Source of the DNA: Streptomyces sp. NRRL B-24484 | Lineage (GTDB): Bacteria; Actinomycetota; Actinomycetes; Streptomycetales; Streptomycetaceae | Assembly: GCF_000717715.1 (NCBI RefSeq) | Contig: NZ_JOAI01000049.1 | Location: 1-57,711, forward strand | Length of the DNA stretch: 57,711 nucleotides | Reading direction: 5' to 3' | In this document: piece after piece, positions 49,992 through 57,711 of the stretch | Position numbering within the stretch: position 1 is the first letter of the stretch | Layout: each line of letters begins with the position of its first letter | Made by a program: the position numbers and the translations under genes | The notes under the pieces: generated by a model | What the model was told of the DNA's origin: nothing | The model's database searches: none | What the model saw: only the letters and a program-made list of their open reading frames with translations

Positions 49992-51263
49992 GTGATCCCG
50001 AAGACCTCCGGACGCCCGTCCCTGCTGCGCGAACCCGCCTTCCGCCGCTACTGGCTCGGCCGCACCACCTCGCTGCTCGGCTCTGCCATGGCCTCGGTCG
50101 CCGTCGCCTTCGCCGTCCTCGGAAGCGGCGGCGACGGCACCGCACTCGGCGCGGTGATGGCCGCGCGGATCCTCCCCGTCGTCCTCGTGCTGCCGGTCGG
50201 CGGCATCGTCGCCGACCGCCTCGGCGCCCGCCGGACGGCCCTCGCCGCCGATGCACTGCGCTGCGCCGTCCAGGCCGCCCTCGCCGCCCTGCTGATCACG
50301 GACCGGCCGCCGGTCTGGGGCACGGCCGCGCTGGTCGCCCTCTGGGGGATCGGCGAGGGATTCTCGCTGCCCGCGCTCGCAGCCCTCGTCCCCGCCCTCG
50401 TCCGCGACCCGGCCCGCCTCGCCGACGCCAACAGCCTGCTCGGGCTCGCCCGTTCGACCACCACCGTGGCCGGACCGGCGCTCGCCGGACTGCTGGTGGC
50501 GGCCACCGGACCCGCCGCCGTGCTCACCCTCGACGCCGCCTCCTACGCGGTCGGCGCGCTCGCCCTCGCCACGGTCGGCGTGCCGGCCGTCCCCCGCGGC
50601 GCGCCCGACACGCTCCTCGACGACCTGCGGAACGGCTGGACGGAGTTCCGCTCCCGGACCTGGCTCTGGCTGACGACCGTCCAGGCGGGCCTGTTCAACC
50701 TGCTGGTCTGGGCGCCGTTCCTCGTCCTCGGCCCGCTGATCGCCCAGCAGCGGCTCGGCGGCGCCGCCGCCTGGGGCACCGTGATGGCCGCGTACGGCGC
50801 CGGTGCCGTCCTCGGCGGACTGCTCGTGCTCGGACGCCGCCCCCGCCGGCCGCTGGCCGTCGCCACCGTCACCGCCCTCGGATGGGCGCTGCCCTCCGCC
50901 GCGCTCGCCGCCGGCGCCGGCACCGCCTGGACCGCCCTCGGCGCGCTGGGCGCCGGCGTCAGCACCGCCGTCTGCGACACCCTGTTCACCACCGCCACCC
51001 AGCAGCACGTACCCGCCGAGGCCCTCGGCCGCGTCCACTCCTTCGAGGCGCTCGGCGCCTTCGTCCTCGGCCCGATCGGCCTCGCCGGCGCCGGCCCGCT
51101 CGCCGCCCGCCTCGGCGCCGGGCACGTGCTCGCCCTGGGCGCCCTCTGGCAGGTCGCCGCCTGCGCCGCCGTGCTCGCCGTCCCCGCCGTCCGCACCCTG
51201 CGCGCTCCCACCGCCGCGGAATCCCGACCGGCCGTCAGGCAGACCGTCCCGTCGCCCGACTGA
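49992..51263 (+). CDS. MFS transporter (EntS/MFS_3 type)
   Basis: About 423 residues, 12 hydrophobic helices. Start region REPAFRRYWLGRTTSLLGSA is typical of the MFS_3 group; motif A is GGIVADRLGARRTALAADAL. DANSLLGLARSTTTVAGPAL is helix 5/motif C. GTG 49992 chosen; TTG 49956 with AAGG upstream is an alternative. Members export siderophores, macrolides or drugs; no clear regulator is adjacent. Confidence 0.85.
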   Translation: MIPKTSGRPSLLREPAFRRYWLGRTTSLLGSAMASVAVAFAVLGSGGDGTALGAVMAARILPVVLVLPVGGIVADRLGARRTALAADALRCAVQAALAALLITDRPPVWGTAALVALWGIGEGFSLPALAALVPALVRDPARLADANSLLGLARSTTTVAGPALAGLLVAATGPAAVLTLDAASYAVGALALATVGVPAVPRGAPDTLLDDLRNGWTEFRSRTWLWLTTVQAGLFNLLVWAPFLVLGPLIAQQRLGGAAAWGTVMAAYGAGAVLGGLLVLGRRPRRPLAVATVTALGWALPSAALAAGAGTAWTALGALGAGVSTAVCDTLFTTATQQHVPAEALGRVHSFEALGAFVLGPIGLAGAGPLAARLGAGHVLALGALWQVAACAAVLAVPAVRTLRAPTAAESRPAVRQTVPSPD

Positions 51264-51383
51264 CCGGACGTCGCGCGGCCGCCGAAAATCGCGTGCCCTC
51301 CGACCGCCGCCGTCCCTAGACTCGCCGCGAACCGCGCGCCACAGGTCAGGTGCGCGCCACGACGAGTCGAGGGGAGCCGAGCC

Positions 51384-51500
51384 GTGCGCAACCGCACCGC
51401 CGTCGTCGTCCCCTCCTCGCGCTACGAGGTGATCCTGGTGTCTTCGTCGACCCGGTGCAGGCTGCGCGGCCCGCACCGGAGGTCCGTGACGAACGCCTGA
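51384..51500 (+). CDS. Putative 38-residue leader peptide upstream of EF-G paralogue
   Basis: GTG 51384 has GGGGAG at good spacing and follows a -10 TAGACT (51317-51322). The frame encodes [38 protein letters not shown] and stops at 51498-51500, 169 bp before the EF-G-like gene. Two hairpins follow. The arrangement resembles ribosome-mediated attenuation leaders of antibiotic-responsive genes. It might instead be a chance ORF. Confidence 0.45.
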   Translation: MRNRTAVVVPSSRYEVILVSSSTRCRLRGPHRRSVTNA

Positions 51501-51545
51501 GCCCCGCCCCTGCCTGCACCGACCCCCACCGGACCCCCGGCGGGG

Positions 51546-51636
51546 GCCGGCACCACCGCGGCCGATGCCGCGCCGGCAGGCAGCCGCCCGTCCAGGGCCG
51601 GGGGCCGCTCCGCGCGCGTCTCCGGAAATCGCGCGC
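51546..51636 (+). promoter_or_regulatory. Structured leader: two hairpins before EF-G paralogue
   Basis: Hairpin 1 (51546-51577): GCCGGC, then GCGGC-CGAT-GCCGC, then GCCGGC, a nested stem. Hairpin 2 (51612-51636): GCGCGCG, 11-nt loop, CGCGCGC. Hairpin 2 ends about 20 nt before the AAAGG site of the coding region. Confidence 0.5.
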
Positions 51637-51669
51637 CCAACCTCCCGAACCACCGAAAGGCACCGGGCC

Positions 51670-53835
51670 GTGCGCACCGACCTGACCCGACCCACCGTCA
51701 CCACGTCCACCGGCAGCACGTCCACGGGCAGCACGTCCACGGGCACTGCTCGCACGGGAACCGATCCCGGCGGCACCCGCCCCGCCGGGCTGCCGGCACA
51801 CGTCCGCAACCTGGGCATCCTCGCCCACGTCGACGCCGGCAAGACCACCGTCACCGAGCGGGTGCTCTACCTCACCGGCGCCGTCCACCGGCGCGGCGAG
51901 GTCCACGAGGGCACCACCGTCACCGACTTCGACCCGCAGGAACGCGACCGCGGCATCACCATCTTCGCCGCCGCGGTCAGCTGCTCCTGGGACGGCCACC
52001 GGATCAACCTGATCGACACACCCGGCCACGTCGACTTCTTCGACGAGGTCGAACGCTCGCTGCGCGTCCTCGACGGCGCCGTCGCCGTCTTCGACGCCGT
52101 GGCCGGTGTCGAACCGCAGAGCGAGGCCGTGTGGCGGCAGGCCGACCGGCACGGCGTGCCCCGGATCGCCTTCGTCAACAAACTGGACCGGGCCGGCGCC
52201 GACCTCGACACGGCGGTCGCCTCCGTCCGGGACCGGCTCCACCCGGCCCCGCTGGCGGTGCAGCTGCCGATCGGCCGCGAGGACGGCTTCACCGGCGTCG
52301 TCGACCTGCTCCGGATGCGCGCCCTGGTGTGGACCGACGGCCGCGACGGCTGCGAGGAGGGCCCCGTGCCCGAGGCGCTCCGCGACGAGGCCGGGCGGCG
52401 CCGCCGTGCGCTGGAGGAGGCCGTCGCCGAACTCCACCCGGCCGCCCTGGAGGAGTTCTGCACCCGCGGCACGCTCTCCGCCGAGAGCCTCGCCGCGGCG
52501 CTGCGCGACCTCACCCGCACCGGTGAGGCCGTCGTGGTGCTGTGCGGCTCCGCCTACCGCAACCGCGGCATCGAACCGCTGCTCCAGGCCGTCGTCGACT
52601 ACCTGCCGTCCCCGCTGGACGTGCCGGCCGTCCGCGGCACCCTGGACGGCACCGAACAGCACCGGCCCGCCGACCCGGCCGCGCCGTTCGCCGCCCTCGC
52701 CTTCAAGGTCAACGCCACGGCCACCGGCCGACTCACCTACCTCCGCGTCTACTCCGGAACCGTCACGAAGGGGGACACCGTGCTCGACACCGCAACCGGC
52801 CGCACCGAGCGGATCGCCCGCATCGTTCGGGTCCAGGCCGACCGGCACGCCGAGACCGACCGCGCCGCCGCCGGCGACATCGTCGCCGTCGTCGGCCCGA
52901 AGACGACCCGGGCCGGGTCCACCCTCTGCGCCGCCGCGGCACCGCTCGTCCTCGAACCCCCGACCACCGCCGACCCGGTCGTCTCGGTGGCCGTCGAGGC
53001 CCGCCGCACCACCGACACCGAACGGCTGGCCACGGCCCTCGCCCGGCTCGTCGAGGAGGACCCGTCCCTCACCGTCCGCACCGACCCCGAGACCGGACAG
53101 ATCCTGCTGTCCGGCATGGGGGAGCTCCACCTGGAGGTCGCCGTGGAGAAGATCCGCCGCACCAACGGCCTGGAGGTCGCCGTCGGCCGCCCCAGGGTCT
53201 CCTACCGGGAGACCGTCACCGAGGGCGTCACCGGGCTGGTCTACCGGCACGTCAAGCAGGACGGCGGCGCCGGCCAGTTCGCCCACCTCGTGCTGGACGT
53301 GGAACCGCTGGAGCCGGACCCGCAGTCCGGTCCCGGCGGTGGCACCGGGGCCGTCCGCTTCGAGTTCCGGTCCACCGTCACCGGCGGACGCGTCCCGCGC
53401 GAGTACGTCCAGGCGGTCGAGGCCGGCTGCCGCGACGCCCTCGCCGAGGGGCCGCTCGGCGGCCACCAGGTCACCGGCCTGCGGGTCACGCTCACCGACG
53501 GCGCCACGCACGTCAAGGACTCCTCCGAGACGGCGTTCCGCACCGCCGGGCGGCTCGGCCTGCGGGAGGCGCTGCGCGCCGCCCGGATGACCCTGCTGGA
53601 ACCGGTGGTCGAGGTCACCGCCACCGCACCCGACGACGCCGTCGGCGCGGTGATCGGCGACCTCGCGGCCCGCCGCGGACGCGTCACCGGACAGACCGCC
53701 CGGGCGGGCACGGCCCAGGTCACCGCCACCGTCCCGCTGGCCGAACTCTTCGGCTACGCGACCCGCCTCCGCAGCCGCACCCAGGGCCGCGGAACCTTCA
53801 CCACCCGCCCCGCCGGCTACGCTCCCGCCCCCTGA
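51670..53835 (+). CDS. Elongation factor G paralogue (EF-G2-like translational GTPase)
   Basis: 721 residues, similar in length to EF-G. An odd N-terminal tail (residues 10-35) is made of STGSTSTG repeats. G1 is AHVDAGKTT (about 54-62); switch region [13 protein letters not shown]3 DTPGHVDFF (about 116); G4 NKLD (about 170); G5 CGSAYRN. Domains II-V follow, including [20 protein letters not shown] of domain IV. The RGITI and domain IV loop favour EF-G over TetM-type protection proteins, though both belong to one superfamily. As a second copy outside the str operon it may act in antibiotic response or ribosome rescue. GTG 51670, AAAGG 9 nt upstream. Confidence 0.85.
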   Translation: MRTDLTRPTVTTSTGSTSTGSTSTGTARTGTDPGGTRPAGLPAHVRNLGILAHVDAGKTTVTERVLYLTGAVHRRGEVHEGTTVTDFDPQERDRGITIFAAAVSCSWDGHRINLIDTPGHVDFFDEVERSLRVLDGAVAVFDAVAGVEPQSEAVWRQADRHGVPRIAFVNKLDRAGADLDTAVASVRDRLHPAPLAVQLPIGREDGFTGVVDLLRMRALVWTDGRDGCEEGPVPEALRDEAGRRRRALEEAVAELHPAALEEFCTRGTLSAESLAAALRDLTRTGEAVVVLCGSAYRNRGIEPLLQAVVDYLPSPLDVPAVRGTLDGTEQHRPADPAAPFAALAFKVNATATGRLTYLRVYSGTVTKGDTVLDTATGRTERIARIVRVQADRHAETDRAAAGDIVAVVGPKTTRAGSTLCAAAAPLVLEPPTTADPVVSVAVEARRTTDTERLATALARLVEEDPSLTVRTDPETGQILLSGMGELHLEVAVEKIRRTNGLEVAVGRPRVSYRETVTEGVTGLVYRHVKQDGGAGQFAHLVLDVEPLEPDPQSGPGGGTGAVRFEFRSTVTGGRVPREYVQAVEAGCRDALAEGPLGGHQVTGLRVTLTDGATHVKDSSETAFRTAGRLGLREALRAARMTLLEPVVEVTATAPDDAVGAVIGDLAARRGRVTGQTARAGTAQVTATVPLAELFGYATRLRSRTQGRGTFTTRPAGYAPAP

Positions 53836-53900
53836 GGCCGGGGCAGGGCCGGACCAAGGGGCGCGGGGAGTGCGCAATCGGGATGGGGTGCGGTACGGAC

Positions 53901-53915
53901 CAGGGCTCGGCCCTG
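53901..53915. terminator. Short hairpin after EF-G paralogue
   Basis: CAGGGC-tcg-GCCCTG, 6-bp stem, 66 bp past the stop codon. Weak terminator candidate. Confidence 0.35.
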
Positions 53916-53990
53916 ATGCGCAGCGACACCCACCCCCGGACCGTGCAGTTCTCCCGCGCCCCCGGGGTGACTCCTCAGCCCGTCATGATG

Positions 53991-54030
53991 GACACCGGCC
54001 GGTCGCGATCACGTGCGGCCGGCCGGTGTC
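53991..54030 (+). promoter_or_regulatory. Inverted repeat in the 5' region of the LLM oxidoreductase gene
   Basis: Arms GACACCGGCCGG (53991-54002) and CCGGCCGGTGTC (54019-54030), perfect 12 bp, 16-nt loop. It ends just before the GGAGG at 54036-54040. CATGAT at 53984-53989 could be the -10, placing the repeat at the start of the message: RNA hairpin or operator. Confidence 0.5.
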
Positions 54031-54048
54031 CCGACGGAGGAGAAGCCC

Positions 54049-55110
54049 ATGTCCGAGACCGCAGCCCCGCTCCGCCTGGAGGCGACCTCCGTCGGTCGGC
54101 CGGCCGGCATCCCGGCCGCGGCCGTGGAGGCCGAGCGCCGCGGCATCGACCGCTTCACCCTCTCCGAGACCTCCTACGACCCCTTCCTCCAGCTGGCCCG
54201 CGCAGCCGACCGCACGGAGGAGATCGAACTCGCCACCGGCGTGGCCATCGCCTTCGCCCGCACCCCGATGACCCTCGCCTACGAGGCCTGGGGCGTGCAC
54301 GAGGCCTCCGGCGGCCGTGCCGTGGTGGGCCTCGGCTCGCAGGTGAAGCCGCACGTGGTGCGCCGCTTCGGCATGCCCTGGGGCAGCCCGGCCGCCCGGA
54401 TGACCGAGTACGTGGCCGCCGTCCGGGCGATCTGGCACAGCTGGCAGACCGGCGAACGCCTCGCCTTCCGCGGCGACTTCTACAGCCACACCCTGATGAC
54501 CCCGGTGTTCGCGCCGGAGCCGGTCGAGACCGGTACGCCGCCGATCCTGCTGGCCGGTGTCGGCCCGCTGATGGTCCGGGCGGCGGGCGCCGTCGCGGAC
54601 GGCCTGATCTGCCACCCCTTCAGCTCGGTGCAGCACCTCGCCGACACGGTGCTGCCCGCGGTGCGCGGGGCCCGCGCAGGGGCGGAGGCCGCTGCCGAGC
54701 CGTGGACGGCCCGCCCGTTCGAGGTGGTCGGCTCGGTGCTCACCGCCACCGGCCGCACCGAGGAGGAACTGGCCGCCAACGTCCGCGGAGTGCGCGAGCG
54801 GATCGCCTTCTACGCCTCGACCCCGGCCTACCGCCCGGTGCTGGAGGCGCACGGCTGGGGCGGACTGCACGAGGAGCTTCACCCGCTCTCCGTCCGCGGC
54901 CGCTGGCAGGAGATGGGGGAGCTGATCGACGACAAGGTGTTCGAGGCGTTCGCCGTCGCGGGCGAACCGGCCGAGGCGGCCCGGGAGATCCACCGCCGGT
55001 ACTCGGGCCTGGTCACCCGGCTCTCCGTGCACGCCCCGGACGGCGCCGACCCCGACCTGATGCTGGACGTCCTCGGTGAAGTCCGGCGGATCGACGACGC
55101 CTCGGAGTGA
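54049..55110 (+). CDS. LLM-class F420-dependent oxidoreductase
   Basis: 353 residues with the TIM-barrel luciferase-like monooxygenase pattern: RGIDRFTLSETSYDPFLQLA, RTEEIELATGVAIAFARTPM, GRAVVGLGSQVKPHVVRRFG (about 90-109), TPPILLAGVGPLMVRAAGAV. The SQVKPH segment resembles the F420-binding subgroup often annotated TIGR03617 (memory). ATG 54049 behind GGAGGAG. The downstream gene is a TetR regulator, 71 bp away in the same orientation but with its own promoter. Substrate unknown. Confidence 0.85.
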   Translation: MSETAAPLRLEATSVGRPAGIPAAAVEAERRGIDRFTLSETSYDPFLQLARAADRTEEIELATGVAIAFARTPMTLAYEAWGVHEASGGRAVVGLGSQVKPHVVRRFGMPWGSPAARMTEYVAAVRAIWHSWQTGERLAFRGDFYSHTLMTPVFAPEPVETGTPPILLAGVGPLMVRAAGAVADGLICHPFSSVQHLADTVLPAVRGARAGAEAAAEPWTARPFEVVGSVLTATGRTEEELAANVRGVRERIAFYASTPAYRPVLEAHGWGGLHEELHPLSVRGRWQEMGELIDDKVFEAFAVAGEPAEAAREIHRRYSGLVTRLSVHAPDGADPDLMLDVLGEVRRIDDASE

Positions 55111-55136
55111 TGTGCAACACCGAGTACCGCCATAGC

Positions 55137-55150
55137 AGTGCACTGAGTGC
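55137..55150. promoter_or_regulatory. Overlapping palindromes upstream of tetR gene
   Basis: AGTGCACT (55137-55144) overlaps GCACT-g-AGTGC (55140-55150), about 20 bp upstream of the -10 at 55170. Probable autoregulatory operator. Confidence 0.5.
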
Positions 55151-55169
55151 CCTGTCGCGTGATTGGTGC

Positions 55170-55175
55170 TAGGTT
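55170..55175 (+). promoter_or_regulatory. Leaderless-type -10 (TAGGTT)
   Basis: TAGGTT ends 6 nt before the ATG at 55182; no Shine-Dalgarno sequence. Confidence 0.5.
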
Positions 55176-55181
55176 CACGGC

Positions 55182-55913
55182 ATGAGCAACCCGCAGAAGA
55201 CCGAGGGGGAGGCCGCGGCCGCCACCGGGAAGCCCGCGATGCGCGACTCCCTGATCGCGGCCGCCTTCCAGCTCTTCCTCGACCGGGGTTACGAGCAGAC
55301 CACCATCGACGACATCGTCGGCCTGGCCGGCGTCGGCCGCCGCTCGTTCTTCCGCTACTTCCCCTCCAAGGAGGACGTGGTCTTCCCCGACCACGAGCAG
55401 TGCCTGGCCGACATGACGGCCTTCCTGCAGGACAGTGCGGACAGCGACGACCCCGTCCTCAAGGTCTGCGACGCCGCCCGGCTCGTCCTGCGGATGTACG
55501 CCGAGAACCCGACCTTCTCGGTGCAGCGCTACCGCCTCACCCGGAAGGTCCCGGGCCTGCGCGCCTACGAACTCTCCGTGGTCTGGCGCTACGAGCGCAC
55601 CCTCGCCGACTACCTGCGCGGCCGGTTCGCCGCCCGCAAGGACGGCACGCTGCGCGCCGACGTGGTCGCCGCGGCCGTGGTCGCCGCGCACAACCACGGC
55701 CTGCGCTCCTGGCTGCGCGCCAACGGCCAGGGCGACGCCGAGGCCGAGGTGGACCACGCCCTCGAGTACGTCCGCAACGCCTGGCCCGCCAAGCCGCAGG
55801 CCCAGCCGGCCGTCGAAGAGGAGGAGGACGACGTGGTGGTCGTCATCGCCAAGCGCAGCACCCCGATGTGGCGCGTCGTCAGGGACGTCGAGGCGAGCCT
55901 GCGCCGCGACTGA
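55182..55913 (+). CDS. TetR-family regulator
   Basis: 243 residues. After a disordered 18-residue start, the helix-turn-helix is AAFQLFLDRGYEQTTIDDIV then GLAGVGRRSFFRYFPSKEDV (about residues 27-66). The RRSFFRYFPSKEDVVF version of the recognition helix is typical of the MftR-like TetR group. Near the C-terminus lies an unusual acidic/hydrophobic stretch AVEEEEDDVVVVIAKRSTP. Leaderless start. Probably controls itself and perhaps the LLM oxidoreductase upstream. Confidence 0.85.
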   Translation: MSNPQKTEGEAAAATGKPAMRDSLIAAAFQLFLDRGYEQTTIDDIVGLAGVGRRSFFRYFPSKEDVVFPDHEQCLADMTAFLQDSADSDDPVLKVCDAARLVLRMYAENPTFSVQRYRLTRKVPGLRAYELSVVWRYERTLADYLRGRFAARKDGTLRADVVAAAVVAAHNHGLRSWLRANGQGDAEAEVDHALEYVRNAWPAKPQAQPAVEEEEDDVVVVIAKRSTPMWRVVRDVEASLRRD

Positions 55914-55990
55914 GTCGTCCCGACTCCTTGTCCCCGGCGCGCTCCGCGCCGCGACTGAGTCGTCCCGACTCCTTGTCCCCGGCGCGCTCC
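55901..55990. repeat. 45-bp tandem duplication spanning the tetR stop codon
   Basis: Copies 55901-55945 and 55946-55990 are identical, followed by the first 5 bp of a third. Copy 1 includes the last codons and stop of the TetR gene. Each copy holds two small hairpins, GAGTCG-tcc-CGACTC and GGCGCG-ctc-CGCGCC, so the duplication also doubles a potential terminator. Confidence 0.95.
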
Positions 55991-56423
55991 GCGCCGATCG
56001 ACGACATGACCCGCGCGCCCGGGGCGATCCGCCGCCCGGCCGCATCCGTCGGCTCTCGGCCCGCACCAATCCGGCGGTGCATCGTGTCGAGGCGCTCTCG
56101 ACGGACTACTACGTGTTCCCCGGTGCCACGGCGTGGGCGTTGCGGCGGTACCGGGACTCCGCCCTGTCGCCGGGACGCCGTCCCCCGTACCCGTAGGACG
56201 CGGAGCGTCCGTGCCGCGGGTGTTCCTTCGACGACGCGCGGCACGCGCGGGACGTCCTCGACGAGGTCGTGCGGGAGCTGCCCGGCGGTGCCCGCGAGAA
56301 GCCGGGGCGTCGGGTGGCCGTGCTGGACGCCGCCTACCTCCGGCGCACCCCGCCGGACCCCTTCGCCGACCGGTGCCGGTGAGGTCTCTTGCCCCAAATG
56401 GTTTGTGATGCAAAGCTAACTGC
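55914..56423. other. Region between tetR and membrane-protein genes
   Basis: 510 bp holding the second copy of the 45-bp duplication, the decayed coding pieces, and, at the right end, the promoter of the next gene: TTGCCC (56389-56394), 17 bp, AAAGCT (56412-56417), 6 nt before ATG 56424. An inverted repeat TTTG-TGATG-CAAA (56402-56414) lies between the two boxes and may be an operator. Confidence 0.45.
56085..56382 (+). pseudogene. Remnant of an unrecognised gene, frameshifted
   Basis: Two pieces read as protein-coding in different frames: RVEALSTDYYVFPGATAWAL then RRYRDSALSPGRRPPYP with a stop at 56194-56196, and FDDARHARDVLDEVVRELPG GAREKPGRRVAVLDAAYLRR TPPDPFADRCR with a stop at 56380-56382. 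The second resembles a conserved C-terminus I recall from streptomycete hypothetical proteins. No start or ribosome-binding site is evident. The piece between the tetR gene and the next gene thus looks like decayed DNA. Confidence 0.4.
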
Positions 56424-57170
56424 ATGACAGATGCCACGGTGCCGTCGTCGGGCACCCCTCGTGACGTCCTTGCCGGCCTCGATGCCCTGACCCGCAAGGT
56501 CCGTGCCGCGCAACGCGGCACCTGGTTCCCCCTGCTGCTGCTCGGCCTGCTCACGCTGGGCGGCGTCCTGGTCGGCCGCCTCACCTTCGAGGTCTCGACC
56601 GTGCCCTGTCCCGCGGCCGAGGCCGCGGCAGGCGCCGGCTGCACCCTGATCAAGCAGGGCTCGCCGGTCTACTGGCCCGTCGGACTCGCCCTCGCCTACG
56701 CCGCGACGGCGGTCTTCTACATCCGGCGCTCCCGCAACCGGGGCGTCGGCACCCCCGTCCGGCCGTACGTCCTGACCGGGATCGTCCTGGTCGGGGTCGT
56801 GAGCGCGACCGCGTACTGGAGCGTGCGCCAGGGCGTGCCGCAGCCCGGTGATCCGGTCGACCTCTGGGGTCTGCGCCTCGACCCCGGCTCCGGGGTGACG
56901 AGGTTCGTCGAGCGCCTCAACGGGAACGCCGCAGCCGTCGGACTGCCGCTGCTCGTGCTCGCCCGGGCGGAACGCAGCCGCGCCCTGCTGCTGCTCGCCG
57001 CGGTGTACCTGGCGATCGAACTGGTCCCGCTCACCACCGGCTGGGCGGGGATCGACACCGCCTCGCCCTGGTCCCTGCTGCCCCGCTACGGCGTGCCCGG
57101 CGCGCTGCTCCTGCTCGGGGCCCTCGGGTTCGGCCTGGCCGAGCTGTCCGGCAGGCGCCGCGCGGCATGA
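56424..57170 (+). CDS. Hypothetical membrane protein
   Basis: 248 residues, about six hydrophobic helices (for example WFPLLLLGLLTLGGVLVGRL, YWPVGLALAYAATAVFYIRR, PYVLTGIVLVGVVSATAYWS). The loop after helix 1 has two Cys (VPCPAAEAAAGAGC) on the likely outer side, perhaps a disulfide. Family not recognised. The stop overlaps the next start (ATGA), so it is coupled to a small winged-helix regulator; such membrane-protein/regulator pairs are common in Streptomyces. Probably leaderless. Confidence 0.7.
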   Translation: MTDATVPSSGTPRDVLAGLDALTRKVRAAQRGTWFPLLLLGLLTLGGVLVGRLTFEVSTVPCPAAEAAAGAGCTLIKQGSPVYWPVGLALAYAATAVFYIRRSRNRGVGTPVRPYVLTGIVLVGVVSATAYWSVRQGVPQPGDPVDLWGLRLDPGSGVTRFVERLNGNAAAVGLPLLVLARAERSRALLLLAAVYLAIELVPLTTGWAGIDTASPWSLLPRYGVPGALLLLGALGFGLAELSGRRRAA

Positions 57171-57505
57171 GCGACGAGCCCGAGCAGCATCCCGTCAACG
57201 GCCTGGACGACGTGGTCCACCAACGCGTCCGGCTGGGCATCCTGACCGTCGCCCACCAGGCGCGCCGCGTCGAGTTCGGCTTCCTGCGCACGACCCTCGG
57301 CCTCACCGCCGGCAACCTCAGCCAGCACCTGGCCGTCCTGGAGAAGGCCGGCCTGGTCGCCGTCGAGAAGGGCTACGAGGGCAGACGGGCCCGCACCTGG
57401 CTCTCCCTCACCCCGGCCGGCGACCGCGCCCTCCGCGAGGAGGTCGCCCAGCTCAAGCGCCTCATCCAGCAGATCGAACAGACCGACCCGGCCGCGGAGT
57501 CCTGA
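57167..57505 (+). CDS. Winged-helix (MarR/ArsR-like, HTH_27) regulator
   Basis: 112 residues. The winged helix is LGILTVAHQARRVEFGFLRT TLGLTAGNLSQHLAVLEKAG then LVAVEKGYEGRRARTWLSLT, with the wing at EKGYEGRRAR. C-terminal helix LREEVAQLKRLIQQIEQ probably dimerises. Of the short transcriptional regulators with HTH_27/DUF-type domain. Translationally coupled to the membrane protein gene, whose promoter has a TTTG/CAAA repeat it may bind. Confidence 0.85.
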   Translation: MSDEPEQHPVNGLDDVVHQRVRLGILTVAHQARRVEFGFLRTTLGLTAGNLSQHLAVLEKAGLVAVEKGYEGRRARTWLSLTPAGDRALREEVAQLKRLIQQIEQTDPAAES

Positions 57506-57516
57506 CCGCGGCGAGG

Positions 57517-57559
57517 ACGCAGAACGCCCGACCGGGAAGCCCGGTCGGGCGTTCTGCGT
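57517..57559. terminator. Bidirectional intrinsic terminator
   Basis: Perfect 20-bp stem, arms 57517-57536 and 57540-57559 (ACGCAGAACGCCC... paired with ...GGGCGTTCTGCGT), 3-nt loop AAG. Serves the regulator gene and the convergent etfA. Confidence 0.9.
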
Positions 57560-57598
57560 GCGGTCCCGCGCGGCCCGGACGGCCGGGCCGCGGTCGGG

Positions 57599-57711
57599 TC
57601 AGCGGCCCTTGGCCTCGGCGGTGAGCTGGGGCAGGACGGTGAAGAGGTCGCCGACGACGCCGTAGTCGACGAGTTCGAAGATCGGGGCCTCGGGGTCCTT
57701 GTTGATGGCGA
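57599..57711 (-). CDS. etfA: Electron transfer flavoprotein alpha subunit, C-terminal fragment
   Basis: Only the last 36-37 residues are in the window: [20 protein letters not shown] then [16 protein letters not shown]. This is the conserved FAD-domain C-terminus of EtfA, in which NKDPEAPIF and YGVVGD contact FAD and AMP-like groups. EtfAB passes electrons from acyl-CoA dehydrogenases to the respiratory chain, so it is linked to the fatty-acid theme at the left end, though far away. The gene continues past the right edge. Confidence 0.93.
   Translation of the reverse strand, partial: AINKDPEAPIFELVDYGVVGDLFTVLPQLTAEAKGR

Noticed and set aside
48013..51263. Complete prophage or integrative element
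   Set aside because: Only an amidase-like gene, a small gene and a dead integrase; no excision, packaging or structural genes and no direct repeats recognised.
51670..53835. Tetracycline-resistance ribosomal protection protein (TetM/OtrA type)
   Set aside because: Switch and domain IV motifs fit EF-G better; the antibiotic-response leader alone is not enough to call it a resistance protein.
55901..55990. CRISPR or insertion-sequence end
   Set aside because: Two abutting copies only, no spacer, no transposase, and copy 1 contains the gene's own stop codon; a tandem duplication.

Overview
The window is very GC-rich (low-seventies percent by eye), has dense, closely spaced genes on both strands, GTG starts, strong third-position G/C bias and many leaderless promoters. 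Together with the gene content (PucR, SpoIIE-type phosphatase, Ku, GAP protein, F420-dependent oxidoreductase, secreted dioxygenase with a chitin-binding module) this points to a Streptomyces or Kitasatospora chromosome. No rRNA, tRNA, CRISPR array or complete insertion sequence was recognised.

Layout. (1) 1-12.8 kb is a lipid/acyl uptake and activation locus: the end of a thiolase, an acyl-CoA ligase cotranscribed with a monoacylglycerol-lipase-like hydrolase, a five-gene branched-chain-amino-acid-type ABC transporter (lipoprotein, LivH, LivM, LivG, LivF), two PucR-family regulators and two further paralogues of the hydrolase. Hydrolases 1 and 3 share an almost identical promoter/operator. 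(2) 12.9-16.5 kb: LysE exporter, methyltransferase, secreted intradiol dioxygenase fused to a carbohydrate-binding module, AraC regulator. (3) 16.5-21.6 kb: a HelD/HelR-type helicase preceded by a near-perfect rifamycin-associated element (RAE), a SUKH protein, a doubly broken AlkD-like pseudogene and a small EF-G-domain-IV-like protein. (4) 21.9-31 kb: a TetR/MFS efflux pair with twin operators, a GAP protein, a membrane-tethered PemK/MazF-like protein, a TetR/epimerase pair separated by palindromes and a 12-copy ACCGC repeat, a TmrB-like protein, a 2-hydroxyacid dehydrogenase and a STAS protein.

(5) 31-38 kb: Ku with a coiled-coil neighbour, a MarR-MFS-isochorismatase operon, and a patch of gene decay (13-bp duplication frameshift; fragments of a FAD monooxygenase and probably a TetR gene). 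(6) 38-47.7 kb: P450, voltage-gated channel, XRE-cupin regulator, a thioredoxin-reductase/methyltransferase fusion with a His-rich repeat, a GAF-PAS-SpoIIE phosphatase and a TPR protein. (7) 48-49.9 kb: amidase-like protein, a small beta-rich protein and a truncated tyrosine recombinase, suggesting a decayed element. (8) 50-57.7 kb: MFS exporter, an EF-G paralogue with a structured leader and small leader ORF, an F420-dependent oxidoreductase with its TetR gene, a tandem duplication with another decayed gene, a membrane protein coupled to a winged-helix regulator, and the end of etfA.

Main leads: the shared hydrolase operator, the RAE-helicase unit, the ACCGC tract in a TetR-controlled 5' leader, the stand-alone EF-G domain IV protein, the membrane MazF-like protein, and the EF-G paralogue leader. 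All functional statements are from sequence reading and family knowledge; no searches were run.
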